Shown: positions 32,001 to 43,898 of the stretch, in pieces
Layout: each line of letters starts with the position of its first letter
How positions within the stretch are numbered: position 1 is the stretch's first letter
DNA from: Leucosporidium creatinivorum
Lineage: Eukaryota; Basidiomycota; Microbotryomycetes; Leucosporidiales; Leucosporidiaceae
Length of the DNA: 64,000 nucleotides
Assembly (NCBI GenBank): GCA_001600635.1
Contig: BCKL01000006.1
Span: 434,001-498,000 of the forward strand
Reading direction: 5' to 3'
Program-made: the position numbers and the translations under genes
The notes under the pieces: model-generated
Told to the model about the DNA's origin: nothing
The model's input: only the letters and a program-made list of their open reading frames with translations
Database searches by the model: none

Positions 32001-34988
32001 GAGCTACATGGAGTCCGTCACCGAGGACGACGACGATGAGGACGACCACTCGAGCAGCTCGCCATGGAACCGACCATTCTCCGGCAGCACCTGGAGCACG
32101 GAGCCGACCAGCGTCGGCGACTCTACAATGACGCTCGGCCATGTACCAGAGGTCGAGGAGCGACTGCAAGCCGTCAAGCTCGAGTACGAGGAGCGCATCA
32201 AGACGATGACCGAGTCGGCCGCCGAAGTCGACGAGGTCAAAGCGGAGAAGCAGCAGATGCAGGCCAAGCTCAAGTCGCTCGAAACGCAGATGAAGCGCTA
32301 CGAACGACGGGCGAAAGGAAAGAAGGGCGCAGCGGAGGACGAGGACCTGTTCGACGCTCCTCCTCTCACGCCCGAGCAGGAGCAGCTGGCAAGGAGGGTC
32401 GTCGCCAAGTGGAGGAGCATGCGGAAGGTCCGCATGGCCGAGGATGCGCTATCGCAGGCCGTCGCCATCAAGGAGGCCAACGTCCTCAGTCGGGAGCTCA
32501 AGAAGGGCGTCAGCTTCCAATTCGTCGTTGTCGAGCGGGACGTCCCCACGTCGGCGAGCGAGGTCATCGCTGGTCTGGGGGACATCGAGGAGCCCTCGGA
32601 TCCTGCACTTCTCGCCTCCGCCAAGCCCTGCATCGGCGTCAAAGTCCTCGACCGACGGAATCGCGCCGTCCACATTTGGTCCCTTGCCAAGCTTCAACAG
32701 CGCCTTCAACAGATGCGCAACCTACACCAATGGGCCGACAAGCCAGAGTACGCACAGCACTTTGCGTGGCAGGACCCCTTCTACGAGTCGCCCTCTCCGC
32801 CAGGCGGCTACTCGTTCGTGGGCTCCGCCTTCGTCTCCTTAGCTCCCCTCTCCCGCAACTTCCCCTCTACCAGCACCATTCCCATCTACTCGCCTTACAC
32901 CGCCGACCCGCTCGGCACCTGCCGCATACGCCTCAAGCCCATCTCGGTCACTTCCCCCGACTCGCCCATCACTCCGTTCAGCCAGGGCTGTCATCCCGCC
33001 CTCTCCCCCTTTATCGAAGGATCCACTCTCACCTACGAAGTGAACGTCGACCGTGTCGTAGGCTTGACCAAGACCGACTTCTCGACCGTCCACCTACAAC
33101 TCCACCGCTCCTCCTTCCTCGGCTCCTCCCCCTCCGAGGCCGACGATGCGCTGGCAGCAGAAGCGGTGGACCTCGATCGCTCGTCGTCGACCGAGATCAA
33201 GCTCAAGCAGACGATCACGGTCGTCCTCACAGCAGACGTTCAGCGTCGCCTCGGCGAGGCATACGCTCCCATCGAAGTCCTCGCTCGCATCGCCCCCGCC
33301 CACCTCGACAAGATCGAGCGCTGGGACGAGGCGCGCGATTCATCGACTACCGCCAAGGTCGCCAACATGGACCCGCTTCGCGGCGACCCTCTCAACGGCG
33401 ACGTAACGCGGCGGCCAGAGAACGAGCTCATCACCGAGCAGCGTCACGATGTCGTCGCCAGCGTTGAGATTCGGGAGCTCGGCGAAGGAGGCGAGTACAT
33501 CCCCGTCCAAGTCGTATCCTCCAACAGCCTCGACGGCGGCGCCTTCTTCCTCCGGCAAGGCCTTCAACGTCGCTTCGTCCTCAAACTCTCGCACAACTCG
33601 GGTCGCGGCTGGCAGTGGAAGCGGATCTCGAAGGTCTCGCTGGGCAACGTCAGGATGCTCGACAGTCGCGGGAGAGTCCATGCGGCGACATCGGCGGCGG
33701 ATGTCGAGCTTCGTGGGATGGGCAGGCCTCGCGCCATCTTCACCTCGGACGGGACTGCCACGCTCTCCTTCGCCGCTGCTTGGGACAGCTCGGTGCACGA
33801 CTCGCCTCATCTCAACCGCAACACCCCCACCAACCAACGCGCACTCGTACACCTCTCCTTCGAAGTCACCGCCGACAATTGCTCCTCACCTATCGCCTTC
33901 GAGATGGACATCGCCGTCACCGTCCAAGGCCGCGATGCTCGTGCTCCCTCCAAGCTCATGTCCCTCCTCTCCTCTTCACGACTCTCATCTCGCATCACCA
34001 GCCTCTTTGCTGTTCGTCTCACGCCTATCATGACCAAGAACTCCACCGACATCTGGCGCCTCGACACCGCCGAGCAGTACGTTCGGGGCGAGGAGGCACT
34101 CGCAGGCTGGAAACCGAGAGGACTCTCCCTCATTCGCGACCATGATCAGGTTGTCTCTGGCCAGAGGAGCGCAGCCGACGTTGAGGCGGCAAAGGCGGTA
34201 TTCGCCGCCTTCGAGCTCACGCTGCCGAGCGCGGCGGAGGGGTTGTCGAGAGAGGAGCGATTGTCGTCAAGCATAGAGCTGTGGAAGAAGCACTTTGGCA
34301 CTCAGGACGAGGTGAGTCTGCGCTGCGTTTCTCCTCGGCTCTGCTGACCCTGTCGTCCATTCAGATCAAGCTCGAACGCGACACGGCTCCCACCGTGCTC
34401 GACCTTTCTCCCTCGCCTGCCGCCGCTCTATCCCCCTCGCCTACTCCTCCTTCTCCTCCTTCACCCGCGCTCATCGGAACAGCAACCATCATCCCTCGAA
34501 CGTAAGGCCCTACGCGCTCCTCCCTCTCTGAAGCGTCCGCTGACCACTTCCTGTCCTCGCAGCGATGCTTATACCAAGCGTGGTCCGCTGGCGATCCTTC
34601 GCGATCCGACGAGCAACCAGTGGAAACGCTATCACGTCGTCCTGCGCCGGCCCTACTTGCACCTCTACGAGTCCTCGTCCGAGGTCGAGGAGGTCGGCGT
34701 CATCAACATCTCGACTGTCCGAGTCGAGCAGAGCCCCGAGATTGAGCAGATGCTTGAGGTGAGCCTTCCTTTCACTCCCCGCCTCGAACGCCGAGCTAAT
34801 CCTCGCTCTTCGTGTTCACAGCGCAAGTTCGCCTTCGCCATCTTCACTCATCAAAACAGGTGGGCTTGATTTTGGGCTTACGCGAGCGCTCGCTGACGCC
34901 GCTCCTCTTACGCAGCTACTTCCTGTCCACCCAAAGCCTCCGCGACATGCTGAACTGGATCAAGGCCGTCGATCCAGCGCTCGCCTAA
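29011..34988 (+). CDS. kinesin-3 (UNC-104/KIF1 family) motor with FHA and PH domains
   Basis: Plus-end microtubule motor for vesicles and endosomes, about 1,600 residues. The motor domain starts [12 protein letters not shown]. Its P-loop [16 protein letters not shown] lies near residues 105-120 and is split by two introns. It continues with [28 protein letters not shown] (switch I), [15 protein letters not shown] (switch II) and [14 protein letters not shown] neck coil and an FHA domain follow ([10 protein letters not shown] ... [14 protein letters not shown]). A single long exon (31.65-34.31 kb) encodes the kinesin-3 stalk (KIF1B/DUF3694-like regions). The C-terminus is a PH domain ([20 protein letters not shown] ... 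LHLYESS), ending [18 protein letters not shown]-mediated phosphoinositide binding is known for this family. The head carries many short introns, while the stalk exon has none. Confidence 0.93.
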
Positions 34989-35182
34989 AGCGTCCATTAC
35001 CCACCTCTGTCTCATACCACCTTCCTTCGTTTCTCATCGTTTTCTATCCCCCCACTTCACCGTCGTTACTTCGCAACTTCTGATACCTCTCGGCGCTCGT
35101 CCGCTCTCGCTGCAACGTTAGACGCCTTCCTTATGACTACTGAATGCGGGATGATTTACAAGGGGATACAGAGAGGTGGTGC

Positions 35183-35996
35183 TCAGTTGGCGCCAGTCGA
35201 GCCGAAGCCTCCGCCACCGCGAACCGTCTCGGTCAAGCTCTGCGAGAGACGGGACAGCGTCAGTCCGAGCCGCTTCGGCGATGGCGAAGAACGTCAGAAA
35301 GAGAGCTCACCTCGACCTCGATAACCTCGGGAGTGACGATACGCTCGAGGATGAGCTGGGCTACGCGGTCGCCCTCGGTGACTGGAGAATGAAGCGAGCC
35401 GAGGGTCAGTCGGCGAAGGCTCAGGAAACACGTGCGAGGGGCGCTCACCTTCGTAGTCGGTGTCGCTCAGGTTGAACAGCAGGACGTGCACGGTCCCCCT
35501 GTAATCAGCATCAATCACACCGGCGCCGGTATCAATCATGAACTTGGAGGCTGAGAGGAAGCGCGAGAAGCGGGTCGCGTTAGCTCTGTCAGCTCTTGGA
35601 GAGGACTGCAAGCAGCAGGAACTCACCAAGTCCACTACGGGGAGCTACACGGCCGTAGGTGCCCTCGGGAACGGCGATAGCGAGGTCGGTGCTGACGAGA
35701 GCTTTTCCACGCGCTGGGATCGTCTTGGTCACGGCGCTGTAGGCGATTGCAAGTGTCCAGGAGAAGCGCGTCAGCATGCAGGTATCCATCGCTAGCAGGT
35801 GTAACACGCACGAGTAGAGATCGTAGCCAGCAGCGAGAGCAGAGCCACGCGTAGGCGTCTTGGCCTTGGCCGAGAGCTTTTGGATGAGGAAGGAGGTAGC
35901 GGGGAGGACTTGGGGGACGGTCATGGTGTCGAGAGTGGGCTTCTTGGTAGCTGGTTCGGTCGACGTCGAAGGAGGAGGTGAAGAGCGCTTGGACAT
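35183..35996 (-). CDS. DUT1: dUTP diphosphatase (dUTPase)
   Basis: Hydrolyses dUTP to dUMP, keeping uracil out of DNA and feeding thymidylate synthesis. All five trimeric-dUTPase motifs are visible across exons: AAGYDLYS (I), APRSGL (II), GVIDADYRG (III), [11 protein letters not shown] (IV) and the C-terminal GGGGFGSTG (V). The start at 35996 ([15 protein letters not shown]) gives a Ser/Pro-rich N-terminus with a basic KKP stretch, possibly a nuclear signal. The frame is open further upstream but unlike any dUTPase. Four introns are inferred; total length is about 185-195 residues. It is convergent with the kinesin. Confidence 0.94.
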
Positions 35997-36421
35997 GGGC
36001 GGAGAAAGAAGCGAGCGAGTCGCGTCGAGGCGTCCTGAGTCGTGAAGAGAAGTGAAGAGATGCAGGTTGCTTGGGTTGCGAATTGACCGTGCAGAGCAGA
36101 GGATCAAAGTTAGCCGATCCAGCTCCAGCTGCTCGCTTGCTTGCAGAACGTCTAGCCCCCTTTCTCGGCGTTGGCTCGGGGCCGGCGTGGAGCACACAGA
36201 AGTAAGCGTGAACAGCGATGAATGCGGAACTTGCAGGCGAGGGTTTTGCAGATTTCTATAGCTAGCTGGGAGGGAGAGTGAGTCGCGTAGACGAAGGGAG
36301 AGGAGGAAAGGCGAACTATAAGGCGCTCGCCTCGGTGCAGCTGAGAGGCATGGTGCACGCGATCCCAGGTTGCAGCAGGGCTAATGAACATGGGTACTGA
36401 TTTTCCGAGCTTGAACTGAAA
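35997..36421. other. intergenic, 425 bp
   Basis: dUTPase promoter and 3' flank of the GH3 gene. Nothing else was seen. Confidence 0.35.
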
Positions 36422-39400
36422 CTAGACGCTGAAGCTCCCCGTGATGCGAATGTCGCGAGACGAGGCGCCGATGTAGACCTTGAACTCGCCCGAGGGCACC
36501 TCCCAGGCCTGCTTGACGACGTTCCTGTGGGCGAGACGGGTCAGCTCTGCTCTCTTAAACGCGAACAACTGTACAGAGGCCAGCTCACCAAATAGACAGC
36601 CCCTTCTTGTTCAATTTGACCGAGACGGTCGATGAGGCGCCCTCTTTGAGCCAGGTGCGCTCGAAACCTGCGAGTTCAATGGGTCAGATCCGCAGCTTCG
36701 AGCAGTGAACATAAGTACGTACCCCTAAGCAGCTTTGGAGGCTCTCCGGCCGACTTGGGGAAGCCCTGTAGATGTAGAGGTGAGGTCAGTCTTAGAAGCT
36801 CGGCGAACGCTACACAGGTGCGCGAGTCGACTCACAAGATAGATCTGAGATACCTCATGACCGTCGACACCTCCGCTGTTCTTGACGACGAACGAGACCG
36901 TGTAGGCGTCGTCGTAGAGGCCGAGCGAGTGGACCGAGGAGCCGTCGTTGTTCCTCCGCTTCAGATCAGTCGACTTGACGCCGAGCGAGGAGTAGGAGAA
37001 GGTCGTGTAGCTGAGTCCAAAGCCGAACTCGTAGCGAGGAGTGATGTTCTTGGCGTCGAACCTGTTGAGGAGGGTAGCGATGAGCGCTGAGCGAGGCCTG
37101 AGAGAAGTGGGCGTAGCTCACCAGCGGTAGTCGATCTGAAGCTCCTCGCTGTAGGGGATCTGAGGAACCTCGAGGGAGCTGTTGGTGTCTGTTGCGGCGA
37201 CAGAACGTCAGTTGTGCTCTTCCGACGAGAAAAGCAAGAGCGCTCACAGACGACGTCAGCAGGGTAGTCGCTCCTTTTCTTGCCGATGGTGTAAGGAAAA
37301 CGACCAGAGGGGTTGACTGCGAAGGCGAGAACGAGGATGAGCAAGCTGACCTGACTCCGAAGCGAACGCGAGCGACCCACCCTTGCCGAAGAGGACATCG
37401 ACGAGCGAGTTGCCCGTTTCCTGGCCAGGAAGTCCGGCGTAGACGATGGCGGTGATGTTCTCGTGGTCGTAGAACGCCTCCATATCAACAGGACCGACGG
37501 TGTGCAGGACGACGACGGTGTTCGAGCAGTTGGCGGCGACGTTCTTGATGAGAGTCTCTCCTCCGTGCCAAAGCGTGAGGTTGTTGCGGTCACCCTCGTT
37601 CCCATCGAAGTTGACCTGTATATCCGATGCGTTGAGGAGCAAACAGAGGGCAGAGCGAGTGGCATGAGAAGGGATGAAGAGGAAGAAGGGCCGAAGTCGA
37701 GAGAGGTCAGCGACCTCGAACATCGTGCACAAGCAAGCGGCGAGACTCACGAATTGTTCTCCAGAGTTGCTGTTGGCGAAGACGAGGCAGTGGTCGACGA
37801 CTGAGGCGAGTTTGCCGACGCCTTCGTAGTCCCAGTCCTTCAGAAGTCCTTCGACGCCAGCGGTTGGGTTGGCAGCGAGGATATCACGTTGCAGGGCATA
37901 CAGAGGATCGATCAGATAGGGATAATTCGCAGTCCCTATGGAGAGGAGAGGGTTAGCCGAGGTTGGCGCCGAGAGGTGAGAGGGGCAGCGTAGCTCACCG
38001 CTGCCCCAGCCGACGGCGAGAGTTCCTCCCTCGTAAGAAGGTCGTCGATCCTTTCCGCCATTGGGTCCGTTCAGCAGAGGTCCAGCGCTGCGAGGCAAGG
38101 AAGATTCGGCCATGGTCAGCCTCGGTCGAGATGCGAAGGGGAGGGAGAGCTCACTCAGAGCCAAAGATGCCCCAGCGGTTGCCGGAGGACGGGTCGAGAG
38201 GAAGAGTATGGTTCTTGTTTTTGAGGAGGACGATGGAGGCGGCGCCAACCTCTCTGATCAGCTTGTAGTGATCGCCCTGCACGTTGACGTGCTCGTTGAC
38301 GAGCTGGCCATTGAAGTAGGTTGCGGTCGTCTGTCGGCTGTAGTTGGGAGGGGGGAAGTCCTTGTCTTGGCCCATCTTGAAATAGGCGGCGAACGCTGTG
38401 GGACAGAGGGAGAGGTGAGCTCGCTGTTGCGTAACCATCGCCGAGGGAAAGGACGACAACTCACTTCGCGTGACCATGTCCTCGACGCGGTGGCGAGGTA
38501 CAGAGCCGTTGTTGATGGCCTTGACGAGCTCTGCGCCCCAGTAGGAGGAGTTGGACTATGAGGGGTCCGACTGGTCGTCGAGGTTGCCGTAGTGACGGAA
38601 GCCGGGCTGTATGAGAGCAGGGAGACCTTGAGCCATGCAAGTGGAGCTCGGGGGAGGGACGATACACGTACCATATTCATGTCTAGACCGGCGAGAGCCG
38701 AATCGACGCCTGCAAGAGTTCGGAAGTCAGCGGCGCCGAGGGAGAGAATCGAGCGCGGAAGCTCACCCGAGATCGCAGCGGCCCAATCCGAGACGTAGAA
38801 GCCCTCAAACGACAGCTCCTCCTTGCCGAGACCGTTGAGGACCTTTGAGTTTTCGCAGGCTTGCGTCTGGTTGATGTGGTTGTAGGAGGGCATGATGGCG
38901 CCGACGCCAGCGCGAATCGATTCGGCGAAGGGCCAGAGCTAGAGGACGAGGGGAAGGTCAGCATCACACCCCAGGTGAAAGAGAAAGACCCGCGACAACG
39001 CACGTAAATCTCGTGCATAGTGCGGTCGCCGATATTGCTGGAGGAAGTCTGATTCGAATCGCTGCCGCCTCGAAAGTGCTCTTGCTCGTTGCCGATCAAG
39101 TGCTTAGCGGTAGCGATGACTCCCTGACTCTGGATGCCCTTGATCGTCTCGACCGCGGCGACACCTGTGAGGAAAGGATCTCCGCCGAACCCTTCCCAGC
39201 CTCGACCGGCGGCGGGAGCTCGGCCGAGGTTCATCATCGGCGAGAGAGCGACGTTGACTCCCTTGCCACGGAACTCGGCTCCCATGGCTTCTCCTCGCTT
39301 GCGGATGAGGTCCTTGTCCCAGGTCGCGGCGGCGTTAATGCTGAGGGAGATGGAGCTCAAAGTCAGCAAGAGTTCGGCGAAGGCTCTGGCCGCCTGAGCA

Positions 39401-39903
39401 ACGACTCACCCAGCAGGAAAGACGGAAACCAAATCGGCATGAAGAACTCCGAGGGGCGAGTCTTCGAGACAGAAGCCTCTGAAGCCCTTCCTGGTGATCT
39501 CTCCCGTCTGGCCGATGCAGCGACCGAAGAGACCTTGCCCTGTCGTGATGTTGACGAGCTCGAGGAGGGTTAGGTCGGCGACGTAGGCTTTCGCTTTAGC
39601 CACTGCATCCTTCCAGTCGCCTTCGCCAGAGAGGTTGCGAGCGGGGAGGACTGAGGGAGCGGAAGGTCAGCTCGGAGGTCGGTGAGACGAAGATTGCAGA
39701 GCTAACCAAGAGGTGAGACGCTATGGGAGAGCAGGGGGGGTTAGCTACATAGCTTTAGGACGTACTCCGAGGCCGACTCACTAGTCTGCATATGGTGCAG
39801 CGTCGGGCTGGCCGTTTTGGATGTTGAGCTCGACGGCGTCGGGTGATGTGCTCGCTAGGGCTAGAGCTGTCGCCGAAGCGAGCAGGAGCGTAGTCTTGAG
39901 CAT
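36422..39903 (-). CDS. secreted GH3 beta-glucosidase, left copy
   Basis: Signal peptide MLKTTLLLASATALALAS, then the GH3 N-terminal barrel: TGQGLFGRCIGQTGEI, FCLEDSPLGV, MMNLGRAPAAGRGWEGF, ATAKHLIGNEQEH (the KH pair) and the nucleophile region FEGFYVSDWAA with the catalytic Asp. The alpha/beta sandwich has GAASIVLLKN and AIVYAGLPGQETGNSLVDVLFG. The fibronectin-like C-terminal domain (YEFGFGLSYTTF, VVKNSGGVDGHEVSQIYL) is present, giving a full-length enzyme of about 850 residues in more than ten exons. The family releases terminal glucose from cello-oligosaccharides and glucosides. The left copy reads GVLHAD where the right copy and most relatives read GVR. Its 5' half lies in an inverted duplication. 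Confidence 0.93.
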
Positions 39904-40823
39904 GTTGGTGTAGCTCCGAGGTGTGAGAAGAAGGGAAGCAAGCTGCAGAGCGCGAGCCAAGGGGTTAGTTACTCGCTCGAGGTGGGGGAGCGCCGAGCTG
40001 GCCGACCGGCGCGCTCTACCGGCGTACAGCAATCGATCCGCGGTCCAGTTGGTACTCACCAACAACGGCTCCGTCGGGAGATCGCCTCAGAAGGGAGTCC
40101 GGCCGTACTAGCATCGCATGGGCAACGCTAAGCGCATCGAACCTCGCGGTCGCTTGCCTTGCACTCGAGTGGACGACAAGTAGATCATGTATCGACATTT
40201 AAACCGGCGTGAAGTCATTTTGTACAAGACGAGCATCTGCAGAGTCGCTCCGAGACGTGGTGGAGCTGTGCTGGACGAAGCTGGGAGGAAGAGGCAGAGT
40301 CGTGGACGTCGTTGAGGGAGGGTGGCTTGTGAGAGGTCATCTAGACGCTTAACCGAGGTGTCGAGAAATGCTGACTGCTGAGACGAGTGATGTCGAGAAG
40401 TGCGAAGGAGAGAAAGCCATTCGAGAGGCGGCTCCGTTTCGCTGTCGAATTGTTCGGCTCGACTAGCTTCAGCGAGCTGTAGGGGAGCAGTAGTGGAGCC
40501 TCTCAGGTCGCTGTGGAGCAGCTGCTGCTCCGGCGAACTCGCCAGCAGACTCTCTCTCGCTCTCTCGGCGCTCGCTTCGGCGCTTGTTCGGTGCTGGGGC
40601 AAGCTTGCACTTGGATACGTGACGACATTCACGGCAACAGGGGGTACTGAGAAAGAAGAAGGGGGGCTATACACGGGAGACTAGAGAGAAGCGAGGGGGT
40701 AATAGCGTCGACTTGGGCGAGCTTGAGGGGCTGCGCGAGAGAGAGGGAGCGGGAGAGAGAAGTGCGAGCACGTCAGTCAGTGCCGTCGAGGGGGTAGGAG
40801 TGGCGATCAGGGTCAACTCACCC
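39904..40823. other. intergenic within left arm
   Basis: GH3 promoter, with a likely 5'UTR intron just before the GH3 ATG, and the 3' flank of the HMG-like gene. The part at about 39990-40330 is strongly diverged from its counterpart in the right arm. No further gene was recognised. Confidence 0.4.
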
Positions 40824-41611
40824 TCACTTGTTCGCCTTGGGGTTGTCGGGGTGAGTCTGCGAGCGAAGGCGAGATGTCAGCTCCAGCCTCGCCTTCTCGG
40901 CGCTCGTCTTAGTTCGAGGTGAGAGAAGCTTGCCTTCCAGATCTCGCAGGCTGTAGAGCGTCAAAGAGACTGAAGGTCAGCTCTCCACCCGACTTCACTC
41001 CCACCGATCCCCCTCGCTATCCCCCGTCACTCGCTCGAACGACTCACCTTCGGCCCTCCTTTCGTTGCCGTCCATGTCGGGGTTCGTCTCCTTCAACTCT
41101 GCCATCTTGGCCTGTTTCGTGGGGTAGAGCGAGTCAGCTACAGTGCTGGAGGTGAAAGTGAGGACGAGAGGCCTTGCACTGAAGTACTGTGGGGAGGGGG
41201 CGGAGACGAGAGAGCATGGTCAGCTCGGCGAGAAGGCGAGGGATGAGAGCAGGGCAGCTCACAGTACGCCAAGCGCTCCTGGGAGTATCATCACTGTAGT
41301 AGATCAAAAAAGCGCGACGCGTCAGCTAGCCTATCCGCGCCGTCTCTGCCTCCTCCGTCTCGCCTGCAGCGGAGTAGCCGAAGCGGGGTGTCACTCACTC
41401 ATCCTTGTCCTTGGAGCTCTTGGTCTTCTTGGTGGTGGCTGTGGGTAGCGTGTGAGAGAGAGGTCAGCGTTCTGTAGCTCAATACGAGGGCGAGAGAGGT
41501 GAGACCTCATTGGCTGAGCGCTGAGAGCTCGTGATGAGGCGGAAAGCAGAGGGGAAGTTGTAGCGGAGTTGAGGAGAGCTGTACTCACGAGAAGTCTTGG
41601 TTTTGCCCATT
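40824..41611 (-). CDS. small HMG/YABBY-like chromatin protein, left copy
   Basis: Spliced protein of about 65 residues: MGKTKTS, a Lys-rich stretch TTKKTKSSKDKDE/D, then TPRSAWRTYFSAKMAELKET, NPDMDGNERRAEA and CEIWKTHPDNPKANK. A Lys-rich leader, an S-A-x-x-x-Y/F box and a W-K-x-x-P-x-N-P-K ending are typical of small fungal HMG/YABBY-like proteins that bind DNA without strong sequence specificity. Six exons are needed. One is a nine-base exon encoding YFS, and two introns start with GC rather than GT (after YFS and after WK). All splice sites are matched in the right-arm copy. The stop codon overlaps a good GTGAGG donor, so a longer C-terminus ending near 40690 is possible. Confidence 0.72.
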
Positions 41612-42058
41612 GTCAGTTGATAGAGCGCTGAAAAGTTGTAGGTGAAGAGCGAGAGGGTGTGCTGTGGCGTTGAAGAGAAGAGAGAGCGGAGAGGTGCGAG
41701 GGGAGGAGAGTCAGGTGAGCTGGTGAGGTTGAAGCTGTAGCTGAGTAGCTCTCTCACTCACCTGTAGCCTTGTAGAAGAGGGACGAGAGAAGAGCGAAAC
41801 TCGAGCAGTGAATGGTAAGAGCAAGAGAAGCGAAATCGACTTGCTCGCTCCCTTCTCGCTTCTCTCTCGTCTCTCTGCCTCGGCCTAGGGCTGAGCTCGC
41901 AAAGCCACCGCTCTTGACGCGACTGACTTCTGTAGTTGACCGCTTGCTGCTTCGTCTACACTTCCAACTGACCTCTATAGCAACTCACCACTTCTCAGCC
42001 GCTCCTGACGTCCACCAAAGCGAAAGCCGAGCAGCAAGAGCCGGCTCGCATACGCTTC

Positions 42059-42555
42059 CTGCTCCATCTTCGCGTCGAAGGGAGTCAAGGGACTGCGAGT
42101 AGGCTCTCAGACTACCTGAATGCCCACTGCTTGCTTCTGCTGGTCTGTTCTGCTTGTCAAACTCTTCCTGCGAAGCGACGCCGCGGTCGAAGGCCGAGGC
42201 GAGGACCGAGTGGAGCCCATCCGACTTTTTGAAGAGGTGCAGAGGTGTTGGATCTGATCAGAAGTACTTATTCTCGACTCACTTGATCTTACTACTAGCT
42301 TACGGCCCAGCTCTGCTCAAAAGGTGGCCATCTCAGCCCGTGATCGCTGCTCTCGCTCTTTCCCTCCGCACTTTATCTTCTGCTGTGAGTCGTCACTCGC
42401 TGAGGGTTGACCAAGCTACAGAAATACTAACGGTAGCTCTCATATACTTTCCCTGGCCTTACCAAACCCTACAACACACTCTACTCGATTGTAAATCGCC
42501 TCTCACGCAAACTCTCCCCTCGACTCTCAGCTCCTCCCCTCGCCGCTCCTGCACC
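42059..42555. promoter_or_regulatory. EMG1 upstream region with 5'UTR intron (42385-42436)
   Basis: Unique sequence right of the left-arm boundary. It contains a 52 nt intron with GTGAGT, an exact TACTAAC branch motif and a GGTAG acceptor. The frame is open from an upstream Met at 42154, but that would add a non-conserved extension. Confidence 0.5.
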
Positions 42556-43898
42556 ATGTCCAAGACGACTCTACCCACGACCATCTCGGCCCCTTTGTCG
42601 GTCTCTTCCCCTTCCTTCGTTCCCTCGGCCCAACTAGCAGCTTCCACCGCCGCTTCATCTTCCTTTGCCGCCTCATCCTCGTCGCGCAAGCGTCCCGCTC
42701 CTCCTTCCCCTCCCATGAACCCCACTTTGATCCCTTCAGCACCGAAACCACCAAAGTCCAACGCCGAAAAGGATGAGACTCGCAGGCTCATCGTCGTCCT
42801 CGAGCAGGCTTGCTTGGAGACGTACAAGCATTCGGCTCCGGCCAGCGCTCGAGGAGGAAAGAGCGAGGACAAGTACTCGCTCCTCAACTGCGATGACCAC
42901 CAGGGTGTACTTGCCAAGATGGGCAGGGACATTGCTCACGCTCGCCCCGACATCACTCACCAGGTTGGTTTGCATTTTCTTGCCGGTCGTTCGTTCGTCG
43001 AGCGCGAAGGCAGCTCGCTCGCTGGCCTTGGTCGGAGCGGAGGCAGTCACACGACTCGGCGGCAGGTGGCTGATCCTCTGCTTTCACTATCACAGTGCCT
43101 CCTCACCCTCCTCGACTCTCCTTTGAACAAGGCTGGCAAGCTGCAGGTCTACATCCACACCGCTCGCGGCGTCCTCATCGAGGTCAACCCTTCCGTTCGT
43201 ATCCCTAGGACGTTCAAGCGTTTTGGTGGACTCATGGGTGAGTGATGACCTGATGGTAGAGTCTCTTGGCCTTCTGACTGACCCTATGCTCGCCTACACA
43301 GTCCAACTTCTTCACCGTCTCTCGATTCGCTCCATCAACGGCTCCGAGAAGCTGTTGAAGGTCATCAAGGTGCGTTTGAGCTTTGTATAGCGTTTGGCCG
43401 CATCTGTATTGACTTTTCCTTCCCCTACAGAACCCCATCACCGACCACCTCCCCACCAACTCGCACAAGATTAGTGAGTCGGTCTTCGGCGTTGGGTTCT
43501 CTTTGCGCTGTACTGACCTTGACACTTTTCAACAGCCCTCTCCTTCGACGCCACCCCCGTACGATTGACCAAGTACCTCCCCACCATCCCCGACACTCAC
43601 TCCATCGTCGTCTTTGTCGGCGCCATGGCTCACGGGTCGGTCTTGTCCTCGCTTCTCGGCGGCAGAACCTTCGCTGATCTCAGATAAAATCTCTTCAGAC
43701 CCGACAACTTTGCCGACCACATGGTGGACGAGAAGATTGCCATCTCCGAGTACTCGCTCAGTGCCAGTGTCGCTTGCGGAAAGGTGCGCCGAGTTGCCCT
43801 CTCTTCGGGCCTTGCGCAACAGTAGAAGAGCTCTGCTGACCTTCCTCCGTCCACTACAGTTCTGCTGCGCCGTCGAGGACCTGTTCGATGTACTCTAA
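42556..43898 (+). CDS. EMG1: 18S rRNA pseudouridine N1-methyltransferase Emg1/Nep1
   Basis: SPOUT methyltransferase that methylates a hypermodified pseudouridine of 18S rRNA and is needed for small-subunit assembly. Conserved blocks are almost unbroken: [124 protein letters not shown]. The first 75 residues are a Ser/Pro/Ala-rich leader without counterpart. Six introns are inferred. The start at 42556 is chosen because it follows a 5'UTR intron and the sequence upstream is unlike the family. It is the first gene inside the segment bounded by the inverted repeat. Confidence 0.94.

Larger units (their letters stand above)
39362..42058. repeat. inverted duplication, left arm
   Basis: Matches 61300-64000 in reverse orientation. 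It covers the 5' part of a GH3 gene, its promoter, a small HMG/YABBY-like gene and the sequence upstream of it. The offsets of the two gene starts within each arm agree within 5 bp, so the arms are collinear with few net indels. Similarity stops abruptly at about 42058. The far end cannot be placed, because the other arm runs out of the window. Confidence 0.93.

Noticed and set aside
41143-41448. Open frame of 101 codons identical in both arms (second copy 61917-62222)
   Set aside because: It runs antisense across exons and introns of the HMG-like gene. Its identity reflects the duplicated DNA, not a conserved protein.
42154-42555. Upstream in-frame start for EMG1
   Set aside because: The extension is unlike any Emg1, and contains a good 52 nt intron with TACTAAC, so this region reads better as 5'UTR.
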